A DNA stretch of 39,885 bases from assembly GCA_029880265.1 (NCBI GenBank), contig JAOUOT010000023.1, forward strand, positions 1 through 39,885, in the 5' to 3' direction. A program made the translations under genes and the position numbers. Positions 24,515-32,789 of the stretch are shown piece by piece. The notes below the pieces were generated by a model. The model made no database searches, was not told the origin of the DNA, and was given only the letters and a program-made list of their open reading frames with translations. Source of the stretch: Spirochaetia bacterium. GTDB lineage: Bacteria; Spirochaetota; Leptospiria; Turneriellales; JAOUOS01. How positions within the stretch are numbered: the stretch's first letter is position 1; the number at the start of each line of letters is the position of its first letter.

Positions 24515-26554
24515 TCATTTGTTACTCCTTAGATCTTTTTTAGAATCTTTTTCATTTTCTGAATCTTCAGCATGCATATTCTCTTTTGTTTTTTTTGTAA
24601 TTTTACCCGTAAGCCATGAAAACCTCATAGGATATTCAGCCGGGTCATAAACTACCCAGTAAAGGTGCCATATTATAATCGCAAGCGTCGCGAGTATGGC
24701 CTCGTATAAATGAATTACCGTCGATATGTTGATGGCAACCATTGATAAATATTTTACAGAAAAGTCGTCAAAAGTTAAAATTCCTCCGGTTATAATCATT
24801 AAAACCGTACCCCAGATAACGGCAAGATATTCCATTTTATCGATATAATTATGTCTTCCCATTTTTGGGCGCTCTTTTCTGAATCCGAGATTGTATGAAA
24901 CCAGACCTATCATATCTTTAAGGTCTTTATATCTAGGGAGCATTCCGGGAATTTCTTTACGTCCTTTTCTGGTAAAAATTGCGTAAATAGCGTGCATTAT
25001 TGAGGTAATTACGAGAATTAAGGCAAAAATCCGGTGACCCCACCACCTTATTTCAAGACCATTGGCAAATAATGAAAAAGGATAGGCAAGAATAGAATCG
25101 GGATAAACAAAGGCAAAGCCCGTCCATGCCAGACCAATAAAACTAAAAGCCAGCATAAAATGCTGTATTCGTTCAAAAACATTTAATCTCTGATGAACAG
25201 CTTTTGCTTTGTTTTCGATATAATGAATTTTCAATTTTTTGCCATAATCTAATACATTATGTAAAAACATAAAACTTAGGGTACATATAATGAGCCAAAG
25301 CCATATATTTCTAACCCAATAGACAACCCCCCCCTCTACATGGGTCGGATTCATGTGAACATTGCCTACAGATATTGTAGCGCCCGCGCCTTCATGACAC
25401 TCGCCGCAGGTTTTCGGTAAATTACTTTCGTGAATGGTAGAATCTTTATGATCTGCCGGTAAAATAAGATGATATCCATGACAAGAGGCGCAATCTGCCA
25501 CTTGTTTATCGCCAAGTTTATCCATAGTACCGTGATAACTGCTTCGATAAGAGCTTAAGCGATCCATCGGGAAGTTAAATTTTCTGGCAATGCGTTCAGT
25601 CGCGTGACATTCTCCGCACAGGTTTGTAATACTTTTTTTAGGAGTCCTTTTTTTCTTCTCTTGGCTTATCGCGATGCCGGTTTTATCGAGTTCTTTTGCA
25701 TTTTCTACGTTTTTTTCTTCAAGACAGCGCTTTTCTTTAATCGAAAGCTTATCGTCTATACTTCTTTTTCCGTTAACAATGTCTTCTTTGCAAAGCTCGC
25801 CTTTACCTCCGATGGTTTCGGCCGATTGAATATCATGTTCCCCGTGACAAGTTATGCATAGCGGCACCTCGCGAATTCCTTTAGCGGCTGAAATTCCGTG
25901 CGTGCTTTTTTCATAGGCAACTCTTTCGTCTTTATGACATTTTCCGCAAGTTTTTGAAATATTTTGTACCGCAATGAGAGATTCATGGTGAGAACGTCTT
26001 TGATTTTCATGTGATCCGTGACAATCTGTACAGGTTGCCGCGTCTAAATTTCCCTCAGAAAATGCCTTGCCATGAATAGTTTTATCGTATGATTCAAGCG
26101 GCTTTGGTTTCAAAACAAATTTGCTCATCACTTCTTTTTTTTCATGACAGGAACCGCATGTCTTTTCTATTTTGGTACGGTGTACCGTAGATTTTTTGTG
26201 ATCTTTAGAGTATATCTTATGAGCGTTTTGTTCATGACATATTTTACAGACAGGAAACCCTTTCTTACCGGTATACTTAGAAACTGCCCTGCCATGGTCG
26301 CTTGAAACAAACTGACGCGCGGCCTCATGGCAACGCATGCATTTTACGGGCTTTGCGCTTTCATGGTCATCAGATTTAATATCATTGTGACATTTTTGAC
26401 ATCTTACTTTTGAATGAGCCGACTTTTTTGCCACTGTCACCTCATGACACTCAAAACATTCAGAATCGGACATCTTATTGCTTTGAGCATTTGAAATAAC
26501 AATGGGATTAACAAATAAGAATAAATATATAATCAGTTTATAACTTTTTATCAT
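24515..26554 (-). CDS. CbcL-like fusion: 11-heme cytochrome c domain plus cytochrome b membrane domain
   Basis: A 679-residue inner-membrane redox protein. After a signal peptide (ending near SNAQS), eleven CxxCH sites begin at residues 33, 52, 72, 103, 133, 175, 203, 233, 313, 355 and 383. Residues about 412 onward form a FdnI/HydC-type cytochrome b domain with helices carrying His (ERIQHFMLAFSF, RWWGHRIFALILV, IWHLYWVVYD). CbcL of Geobacter has this layout and passes menaquinol electrons to periplasmic cytochromes. A highly charged stretch without hemes (about 240-311) interrupts the c domain and holds two lone Cys (255, 277). No strong Shine-Dalgarno is seen. It is the last cytochrome gene of the region, 261 bp after the ankyrin gene. 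Confidence 0.88.
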   Translation of the reverse strand: MIKSYKLIIYLFLFVNPIVISNAQSNKMSDSECFECHEVTVAKKSAHSKVRCQKCHNDIKSDDHESAKPVKCMRCHEAARQFVSSDHGRAVSKYTGKKGFPVCKICHEQNAHKIYSKDHKKSTVHRTKIEKTCGSCHEKKEVMSKFVLKPKPLESYDKTIHGKAFSEGNLDAATCTDCHGSHENQRRSHHESLIAVQNISKTCGKCHKDERVAYEKSTHGISAAKGIREVPLCITCHGEHDIQSAETIGGKGELCKEDIVNGKRSIDDKLSIKEKRCLEEKNVENAKELDKTGIAISQEKKKRTPKKSITNLCGECHATERIARKFNFPMDRLSSYRSSYHGTMDKLGDKQVADCASCHGYHLILPADHKDSTIHESNLPKTCGECHEGAGATISVGNVHMNPTHVEGGVVYWVRNIWLWLIICTLSFMFLHNVLDYGKKLKIHYIENKAKAVHQRLNVFERIQHFMLAFSFIGLAWTGFAFVYPDSILAYPFSLFANGLEIRWWGHRIFALILVITSIMHAIYAIFTRKGRKEIPGMLPRYKDLKDMIGLVSYNLGFRKERPKMGRHNYIDKMEYLAVIWGTVLMIITGGILTFDDFSVKYLSMVAINISTVIHLYEAILATLAIIIWHLYWVVYDPAEYPMRFSWLTGKITKKTKENMHAEDSENEKDSKKDLRSNK

Positions 26555-26815
26555 TTTATTTACATTAAGATACTTTTCTTTGATTGTTTCAATAAGATTG
26601 GCTTGAATTTTGGCATATTATTCATCCAAAGATTATGTTAATCTCATATAATATATGAGTTTTATAATCTTTGAGTAAACAATTTGTATTATCAGAACTT
26701 TTTAACTATAAGATGCAACGTTTGAAACAATAATAATATAATATATTCTAAAAGATGATTTGTCTAATTTTTTTATATATTTTATAAAATTATTAAAATA
26801 TTTTTAAAGGCAGTT

Positions 26816-28474
26816 TTATCTTGCGCCATATTCTTTCAGTTTTTTTATTATTTCTACATGACCGCCTTTTTGGGCAAAAAACATAGGCGTTCGATTTAAG
26901 CTGTCTAAAGCGTTGACTTCAGCCTCTTTCTCAAGTAATAATTCTGCGACTTCCAGATTACCTAATCGAGCGGCTTCCATAAGAGGAGTAACCCCTATCT
27001 CATCTGCAATCATGATATTTGCTTTTGATAGAATAAGATTTTTAACAACTTCTATGTGTTCTTCTTTTACGGCTATAAGAATGGGCGTTCTGCCAAAAAT
27101 ACTTTCTTTTTCATCAATTATTGCTTTTTCTTTTATTAACAAAGTTACTATTTCGTTATTTCCTTTTTTTGATGCGAGATATAAGGGCGTTTTGCCTTCA
27201 TTATCTTTATGATTAATATTTGCTTTATTCTTTATTAATTCTTTCACAATGTCTAAATTATCTTTTTCGATGGCATAAGTAAGCGCAGATTTGTCGTTTC
27301 TATCGGCCGCATCGATATTTATTTCTGAATCTAAAAGAATCTTAACTATTTCTCGGTTTTCTTTTTGAACTGCCGCAATCAAAGCTGTTTTTCCGTTTTT
27401 ATCTGTAGCATTAATATCTGCGCCGCCTTTTAATAACAACTTAACAATGTCTATCTGTTCATATTCAACGGCAACAATAAGAGCCGTACTCATTTTTGTT
27501 GTACGCGGATTTAAGCAGCAACCTGTAGAGATTGCGTCTTGTAATATTTCTAATTTACCCGCCCTTGACGCTTCTAATATTTTCTGATAAGACATTCCTT
27601 CTAGAATCTCTAAAATTTCATAAAAGCCATTTTTTTCCGCCAGTTCTACCGCCGTTAAATTGTTCTCGCCTTTGATATTTTTATCTGCCTTTTTATCTAT
27701 TAAAATCTTTACTATACCAACAGAACCTCTGTTTACAGCTTCAATTAATGCGGTATTTCGTCTCTTACTGATAATATTGATATCGGCTTCTGATTCAAGC
27801 AATAGCTTAACCGCTTCTTTTTTACCCGCCATAACCGCTAAAATCAACGCTGTTCTGTCTCTATTGTCTTTTTCATTCAGCAAAGCTTTCGAGTTGATAA
27901 GTTTTCTCATTATATCTAACCGTCCCAATGAAGCGGCCAGCATTAAAGGAGTTTTCCCTCTTTCATTTTTTATGTTTATATTAAATTTTGAATTAATCGC
28001 CTCGTCAGCAAGAGAGACATTATTTTTTTTAATCGCTTCAATAAGTTTTACATATTCTGGGCTTATCAGATTTAATATATATTGATTGCCCATCGCCGAA
28101 GCTGCCTGAATTGAATTATAGCCTTTATTGTTTTCATCAAAAATATCAACCCCCGCTTTTAATATCATTTTTATAATTTCGACATCGGCGTTTTTAATAG
28201 CTAAAATAAGAGCGTTATCGCCTTTCTTATCTTTTACGTGTATATTAATATTTTTTTCCAGAAGATATTTTACAATTTTGTCTTGTCTGTAATAAACTGC
28301 CGTCAGAAGAGGAGTTCTATTATATTTGTTAACCTCTTCTAAATTAATTTTTTCTTTATTTAATTCTTTTAATTTCTTTATATTCCCTTTTTTAATGGCT
28401 TCAAACAATTCTGTATCTGCCTGATTACAGTTAAAAATAAAAAATAACACAAATATGTAATAAAAACTCTTCAT
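26816..28474 (-). CDS. Large ankyrin-repeat lipoprotein
   Basis: A 552-residue protein with an N-terminal signal and a bulky lipobox (FFIFNC, Cys16), so it is probably lipid-anchored in the periplasm. The rest is ankyrin repeats, about 14 clear copies of the TPLxxAxxxGxxxIVKxLLxxxADIN type. They form three blocks, each opening with a capping unit (ELFEAIKKGNIKKL, KLIEAIKKNNVSLA, KILEASRAGKLEIL near residues 24, 142 and 292). Ankyrin repeats are protein-binding scaffolds. The gene begins 10 bp after the 14-motif cytochrome gene, so they are co-transcribed. A docking or assembly role for the cytochromes is possible but inferred. Other explanations include a general periplasmic chaperone-like scaffold. 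Confidence 0.9.
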   Translation of the reverse strand: MKSFYYIFVLFFIFNCNQADTELFEAIKKGNIKKLKELNKEKINLEEVNKYNRTPLLTAVYYRQDKIVKYLLEKNINIHVKDKKGDNALILAIKNADVEIIKMILKAGVDIFDENNKGYNSIQAASAMGNQYILNLISPEYVKLIEAIKKNNVSLADEAINSKFNINIKNERGKTPLMLAASLGRLDIMRKLINSKALLNEKDNRDRTALILAVMAGKKEAVKLLLESEADINIISKRRNTALIEAVNRGSVGIVKILIDKKADKNIKGENNLTAVELAEKNGFYEILEILEGMSYQKILEASRAGKLEILQDAISTGCCLNPRTTKMSTALIVAVEYEQIDIVKLLLKGGADINATDKNGKTALIAAVQKENREIVKILLDSEINIDAADRNDKSALTYAIEKDNLDIVKELIKNKANINHKDNEGKTPLYLASKKGNNEIVTLLIKEKAIIDEKESIFGRTPILIAVKEEHIEVVKNLILSKANIMIADEIGVTPLMEAARLGNLEVAELLLEKEAEVNALDSLNRTPMFFAQKGGHVEIIKKLKEYGAR

Positions 28475-28484
28475 TTTCTATAAT

Positions 28485-30851
28485 CTATCCAAAAATTCTC
28501 TGGCTCATGGCCCAATAAATCAAAATTACAAGTAAAATACCAATGCTAAAGGCCATATATCCAAGCGGATGCACCACCTTTTTCCAGCTTTCCCATTCAT
28601 CTTTATGGCGTATTTCTTCCATTCGATTTTCATCTTGCATTCTCTTTAAGTAACGTCCTCTTTCATGCTCTAACTCTGCTTTTGTAATTCTTCCTGAAAA
28701 AATAACCGAATCAATGGGAAACTTTTCAGGTCTAAGATGCACATTAAAAAAATGAAAGGTAAAAATAAATCCTGCGGCCAAGAGAGCTTCGTCGCTGTGA
28801 ATAACCAGGGCAACATTAATTGCCCAACCGGGTAAATATTGTGACGAATATTCAGGAAACCACATGACCAATCCCGAAACTCCAATCATAAAAACTCCCC
28901 AGAATACGGCCCAGTAATCAAATTTCTCCCAGTATGTCCAGAAATCAAACTGGGGTCTGGGCCCTTTACCAAAGAAATATTTTTGATGAGCGACAAAATC
29001 TTCTATATCGCGCTTATGAGGTATTGGCGAATCGGGACCGAACATTATGTCGGTAAACGCCTTAAATATCGATTTACCATGCCTGTTTTTCTTTCTTAAT
29101 CCGTCAAATAGCCTGAAAATCATTGTAAGCACATGCAAAATAAAATAAAATATTGTAATAATCGCCGCCCCTCTGTGTATAGAGCCCGCAGATTCGCTGC
29201 CTCCCATTATGGCAAACAGATATTTTGCCCATTCTGCCTCATAAAATTTCAAAGGCATTCCGGTTAAAACAAGAGCCAGAAAACTTATAATTATCAATGC
29301 ATGAATAAATCTGTCAATTGGCTTAAATCTGACAAATATTTCTTTATCTTCTTTGATTAGTCTTCTTTCTTCCATAAATTTCTTAGGATCTTTTATCAAA
29401 AAGTGCATAGTACGAAAAAACCACATACCCGAGTGAACTCCAAAAAACCCGAAAACGCCTATAGTTAAAAATGTCATAAAAATAAAAGTATAGTATAATA
29501 CGGGATAATTTTTTTTGTCTGTATGATCTGCGTGAGAATAGTAATCGGTAAAACTATTATTGGCCTCTGAATGACATTCTCTGCATGTTTCAAGGCGCTT
29601 ATTTTTTTCTTTGCCTCTAGGTGTTACGCCCCTGAAAAGTTTGGAGCGCCAGTCAATAGAAGCAAAAATATCATGTTTGCCATGACAGTCAAAACAGGCC
29701 GCAACTTTCGAGTAACCAAGGGCAATTGATTTGCCGTGATATGTTTCGCGGTATTTTTCAAGTCTGTCAAAATGACAGTTACCGCAAATATCGTCGCTTT
29801 TTCTCTTAAATTCAATAACATTTTTGGTCACATCTATATCATGCGCAGAATGGCATGTTGTACAAACCGGCACCTCGGGATCGCCTTCTGTCAATAAAAT
29901 ACCGTGTATACTCTGGTCAAAGGTCTGCTGTATACCTTCATGGCACTTGCCGCATGTAACCGGTATATTATTATGATGTATAGGCGATTGTCGATGATTA
30001 TGATTTTGTATGTCATGAACGCCATGACAGTCATTACACGAAGGGGCGTCTTTTAGACCTAAGGTAAAAAGAGCCCGCCCGTGCATACTATCTTCAAAAA
30101 GAGCGACGGCTTCAGGCTGATCAATGCCGTGAAATTTTGTAATTTCTTTTTTCGCGTGACACTTGGCGCATGTTACAGGCAGCGTAGTTCTAAAAACCTT
30201 CGATTCGATATTGTCTGACCTTAATATCAAATGCGACCCATGACAGTCATAACAAAGCGCCATGTCTCTATCTTCTTCAGCATTGCCGTGTACGCTATTT
30301 GCATACACTTCAGCTACTTCATCATGACAGCTATCGCATACCGGCATCGGACGGTTTTTACTTGACTCAAAAGTTTCATGACAATCTTCGCATTCTAAGT
30401 CTGCGTGAACCGATCTTGAAAGATTCTTTTTAATTTCAACCGTTATTTTTGATTTTGAATCCAGGGCCTCAATAATTTCATGTGAGCCATGACAGTCATA
30501 ACAGGTTTTTTCTTTACCTGTCAACAATGTTGATTCCATGGCATGACTGCCTTTCTTATACTCAAGAATTGTTTCTTCATGACACTCGCGGCTACACATC
30601 ATCTGCGGTACACCTTCAGGATGAGGATTTTCTTCGTCATCTGTGGAATAAATTACGCCATGGCATGAGCTGCAGGCTTCATCGCTGTGAATTGAATTTG
30701 ATATTATCTCAACTTCTTTTTCATGACATTCAAGGCAATTTTCTTCGTTATAAGAATACAAAAATTCAAACTGGACAAAACCCGTAAAAATAAGTAAAAA
30801 TAAAGAATTTTTGGCAATTAATTTTAATTGGTTATGAGATGCTTTCAGCAT
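28485..30851 (-). CDS. CbcL-like fusion: 13-14-heme cytochrome c domain plus cytochrome b membrane domain
   Basis: A 788-residue protein of the same plan as the 679-residue one. CxxCH sites begin at residues 39, 60, 117, 154, 172, 200, 228, 272, 300, 330, 356, 386 and 423, and CSRECH at 86 is a CxxxCH site that may bind a fourteenth heme. From about 450 there are membrane helices of the FdnI/HydC-like cytochrome b type with ligand-like His (DRFIHALIIIS, GSIHRGAAI, LVIHSDEALLAA, FTFHFFNVHL), ending in a further membrane helix near the C terminus. It probably oxidises menaquinol and hands electrons to periplasmic carriers. It leads the two-gene unit with the ankyrin lipoprotein. The acceptor is unknown. 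Confidence 0.88.
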   Translation of the reverse strand: MLKASHNQLKLIAKNSLFLLIFTGFVQFEFLYSYNEENCLECHEKEVEIISNSIHSDEACSSCHGVIYSTDDEENPHPEGVPQMMCSRECHEETILEYKKGSHAMESTLLTGKEKTCYDCHGSHEIIEALDSKSKITVEIKKNLSRSVHADLECEDCHETFESSKNRPMPVCDSCHDEVAEVYANSVHGNAEEDRDMALCYDCHGSHLILRSDNIESKVFRTTLPVTCAKCHAKKEITKFHGIDQPEAVALFEDSMHGRALFTLGLKDAPSCNDCHGVHDIQNHNHRQSPIHHNNIPVTCGKCHEGIQQTFDQSIHGILLTEGDPEVPVCTTCHSAHDIDVTKNVIEFKRKSDDICGNCHFDRLEKYRETYHGKSIALGYSKVAACFDCHGKHDIFASIDWRSKLFRGVTPRGKEKNKRLETCRECHSEANNSFTDYYSHADHTDKKNYPVLYYTFIFMTFLTIGVFGFFGVHSGMWFFRTMHFLIKDPKKFMEERRLIKEDKEIFVRFKPIDRFIHALIIISFLALVLTGMPLKFYEAEWAKYLFAIMGGSESAGSIHRGAAIITIFYFILHVLTMIFRLFDGLRKKNRHGKSIFKAFTDIMFGPDSPIPHKRDIEDFVAHQKYFFGKGPRPQFDFWTYWEKFDYWAVFWGVFMIGVSGLVMWFPEYSSQYLPGWAINVALVIHSDEALLAAGFIFTFHFFNVHLRPEKFPIDSVIFSGRITKAELEHERGRYLKRMQDENRMEEIRHKDEWESWKKVVHPLGYMAFSIGILLVILIYWAMSQRIFG

Positions 30852-30864
30852 TTTGACTTAATAC

Positions 30865-30893
30865 ACCTTATTTCTTCTTAAAAAGGCAGTCAA
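30865..30893 (-). promoter_or_regulatory. Candidate promoter of the 14-motif cytochrome / ankyrin operon
   Basis: On the minus strand, TTGACT (30888-30893) is followed after 17 bp by TAAGGT (30865-30870). The -35 is good, the -10 weak. It would give a leader of only about 7 bases. The AAGGTG overlapping the -10 could instead be a distant Shine-Dalgarno, so the call is tentative. Confidence 0.3.
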
Positions 30894-30964
30894 TAAAAAA
30901 AATATTATTTTTTTATAAAAAATTAATTGAATGTAAGTTTAATTTAGTGAATTTCTAAAAAACA

Positions 30965-30979
30965 ACTGATATAATCAGT
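30965..30979. promoter_or_regulatory. 15-bp palindrome, possible operator
   Basis: ACTGAT-ATA-ATCAGT, 6-bp arms perfect, about 115 bp upstream of the cytochrome/ankyrin operon start. The size suits a dimeric regulator. It could also be a weak hairpin, since T-rich sequence follows on the minus strand. Confidence 0.3.
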
Positions 30980-31037
30980 CTTTTATGATAAAAACAAGAG
31001 TTTAGAAATGATACAGGGGCTGGTCGGTTATTGAGTG

Positions 31038-31127
31038 TTTTCCGCCTCATCAGCCTTCGGCAAGCTTTGCTTACGATACGAAAAATGCCTTATTTTCGGC
31101 ATTTTTCACTCGATGAACGGCGGAAAA
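31038..31127. repeat. Nested hairpin element (possible structured RNA or mobile repeat)
   Basis: Outer arms TTTTCCGCCTCATC (31038-31051) and GATGA-AC-GGCGGAAAA (31112-31127) pair over 14 bp with a two-base bulge. Inside them lie three small hairpins: GCC-TTC-GGC (31053-31061), AAGC-TTT-GCTT (31062-31072) and GAAAAATGCC / GGCATTTTTC (31080-31089 / 31098-31107). The multi-branched plan and the higher GC content set it apart from its flanks. It is downstream of the NapC-like gene and upstream of the 14-motif cytochrome operon. Confidence 0.55.
31080..31107. terminator. Probable terminator after the NapC-like gene
   Basis: A perfect 10-bp stem GAAAAATGCC / GGCATTTTTC with an 8-base loop. The A and T tracts are part of the stem, so it may work on both strands. 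On the minus strand it lies about 75 bp after the NapC-like gene stop. It is also the inner hairpin of the larger nested element. Confidence 0.5.
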
Positions 31128-31179
31128 TGTATCGAAATACCGCTTATTACACAACCCCTATATATTTTTTAGAGTTTGA

Positions 31180-32655
31180 TTACTCTTCGCACTCTTCAGG
31201 TTCGCTGCCCGGATGCAGAACCTTCTTAACGGCGCATAGATCTTCTTCTTCTTCAACCAAGACGTCATGACAGTTCTCGCAATCGCCTTCAACGTCGCTT
31301 AGACCTTTACCGTCTTTCGTAAGCATATCTGCGTTATGGCATCTGCCGCAACCCGGTACGTCATTATGTCCGATATGCGACTTATGAAATCCCCATCTAA
31401 GCTCCATTTTGGGCCAGTTATTTCTGCGGTAAATTTTTACCAGTTGATCGGCTGTTTTATTAATCAATTCAACTTCTTGCTTGGCAATTTCAGGATGTTC
31501 CTTTGAATAGTATGCTTTTATTTGCTTTGGAATTTCAACGTCAATTTGCTCTTCTGCATACTCTTTTTTCAACACTCTTAAACTTTCACGATATAGAAAA
31601 GGCAGTTTTCTGTCAAGTCTGCCGTCAGACAAAGCCAAGTTCAAAGCTTTTTCAGGAAGATAAAATTCATGAGTTGGTCTGTTATGACAGTCAAGACAGT
31701 CCATTTCTTTTGCTTCAAGAGTTTCTTTATTGGCTGTTTTGGTATATTCTTCAGTAAAATATTCAACAACTTTTCCGTCTTTTTTTGTTACCTTCACCCA
31801 GCCGATTTTGGCTCGTCTGTCGTCTAACGCTTTAAACTCTACTTTTGCGTTTTTATTAACATGCCAGTGAATGCCTTCGTATTTACCGTCAGGACCGCCC
31901 TTCTGGCCGCCGACCTTTAGATATAATACAGAATAATTCGGAGTGCTTTCTTCATCATTATTATGTTTTGTAAAAATTCGTCTTCTATCGCCGATAAATT
32001 TATCGGGCCAGTGACACTCTTCGCATGTACCCTGCGCAGGTCGAAGATTATGCACAGGAGACGGTACCGGTTTCGCGTAAGAACCGGTCATAACGCCTAT
32101 CACCTGTCTTAAACCTGATATCTTCGATTTTACCCACCATTCTAAACCCCCGCCCACATGACAGTCAACGCATCTTACTTTTGAGTGGGGCGAGTTCTGG
32201 AAAGCGGTATATTCAGGCGACATTACGGTATGACATACCTGACCGCAAAACTTTGGCGAGTTCATATAATTCATGCCGCCGCTGGCGCCTAGGCCCACAA
32301 TAAGAGCGTTAACCACGGTTAACGTAACAATAAAAATAGTTCTTATTCTGTTTTCAGGCTTATTAAAATCAAAAACGGGCCACTTGTGAGGTAACTGACC
32401 CCCTTTTACTTTTTCGCGATGATCAATATAGTATCCTAACGCGATAAGAAGCAAACCGCCGATAAAAACAGGCGGTAACGCCGCAAAGATAATAACGCCC
32501 GCATAGGGATTTTCAAAAACCCCGGCAAATTGCAATAGAGAAAGAAATAACGTAACAACGCCCATAACGGTTGTTACAATAACGCCAATAAGACCAATCA
32601 TATTTCGCGTTATCGGCTCTAAGAAATGCTGTAACGCTTTTCGTAGTTTTTCCAT
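31180..32655 (-). CDS. NapC/NirT-family membrane-anchored hexaheme cytochrome c
   Basis: A 491-residue quinol-dehydrogenase-type cytochrome. Hydrophobic segments at about 19-42, 53-76 and 105-125 precede the heme domain. Heme sites: CGQVCH at 137-142 (CxxxCH), then CxxCH at 162, 211, 320, 436 and 459. The segment SPKFCGQVCHTVMSPEYTAF with NSPHSKVRCVDCH is the NapC/NrfH quinol-site region, and the CxxxCH form belongs to a known subgroup also seen in metal reducers (ImcH-like relatives). It would draw electrons from menaquinol and pass them to periplasmic carriers. A GAGG ribosome-binding site lies about 9 bp before the ATG. The acidic C terminus (VEEEEDLC, EPEECEE) is unusual. Confidence 0.88.
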   Translation of the reverse strand: MEKLRKALQHFLEPITRNMIGLIGVIVTTVMGVVTLFLSLLQFAGVFENPYAGVIIFAALPPVFIGGLLLIALGYYIDHREKVKGGQLPHKWPVFDFNKPENRIRTIFIVTLTVVNALIVGLGASGGMNYMNSPKFCGQVCHTVMSPEYTAFQNSPHSKVRCVDCHVGGGLEWWVKSKISGLRQVIGVMTGSYAKPVPSPVHNLRPAQGTCEECHWPDKFIGDRRRIFTKHNNDEESTPNYSVLYLKVGGQKGGPDGKYEGIHWHVNKNAKVEFKALDDRRAKIGWVKVTKKDGKVVEYFTEEYTKTANKETLEAKEMDCLDCHNRPTHEFYLPEKALNLALSDGRLDRKLPFLYRESLRVLKKEYAEEQIDVEIPKQIKAYYSKEHPEIAKQEVELINKTADQLVKIYRRNNWPKMELRWGFHKSHIGHNDVPGCGRCHNADMLTKDGKGLSDVEGDCENCHDVLVEEEEDLCAVKKVLHPGSEPEECEE

Positions 32656-32789
32656 TTTTAATACCTCATCTTTTTTTTTGATTTCTCAATATATTTGTTT
32701 ATTTTTTGAAATCTTAATTTTACGACGGTCAATCTAAGATATTTTCTGGCATTGTCCAGACTTTTTTCAAAAAGGAATTTAACTATTTT

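Larger units (their letters stand above)
30852..31179. other. 328-bp intergenic region within the cytochrome cluster
   Basis: Between the NapC-like gene and the 14-motif fusion gene. The left half is AT-rich and holds a possible promoter (TTGACT 30888-30893, 17 bp, TAAGGT 30865-30870, minus strand) and a 15-bp palindrome at 30965-30979. The right half (31021-31150) is clearly richer in GC and forms the nested hairpin element listed separately. No coding frame in it looks real. Confidence 0.5.

Noticed and set aside
26555..26815. Sigma-54 (-24/-12) promoter before the 11-heme fusion gene
   Set aside because: TTGGC-like words occur, but none has the GG-N10-GC spacing in the right orientation.
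26816..28474. Ankyrin protein as a secreted eukaryote-targeting effector
   Set aside because: The lipoprotein signal, tight linkage to a cytochrome gene and absence of secretion-system genes make a host-effector role unlikely.
31021..31160. Integron attC-like site
   Set aside because: The nested hairpins suggested attC, but no GTTRRRY / RYYYAAC core pair is present and there is no integrase or cassette array nearby.
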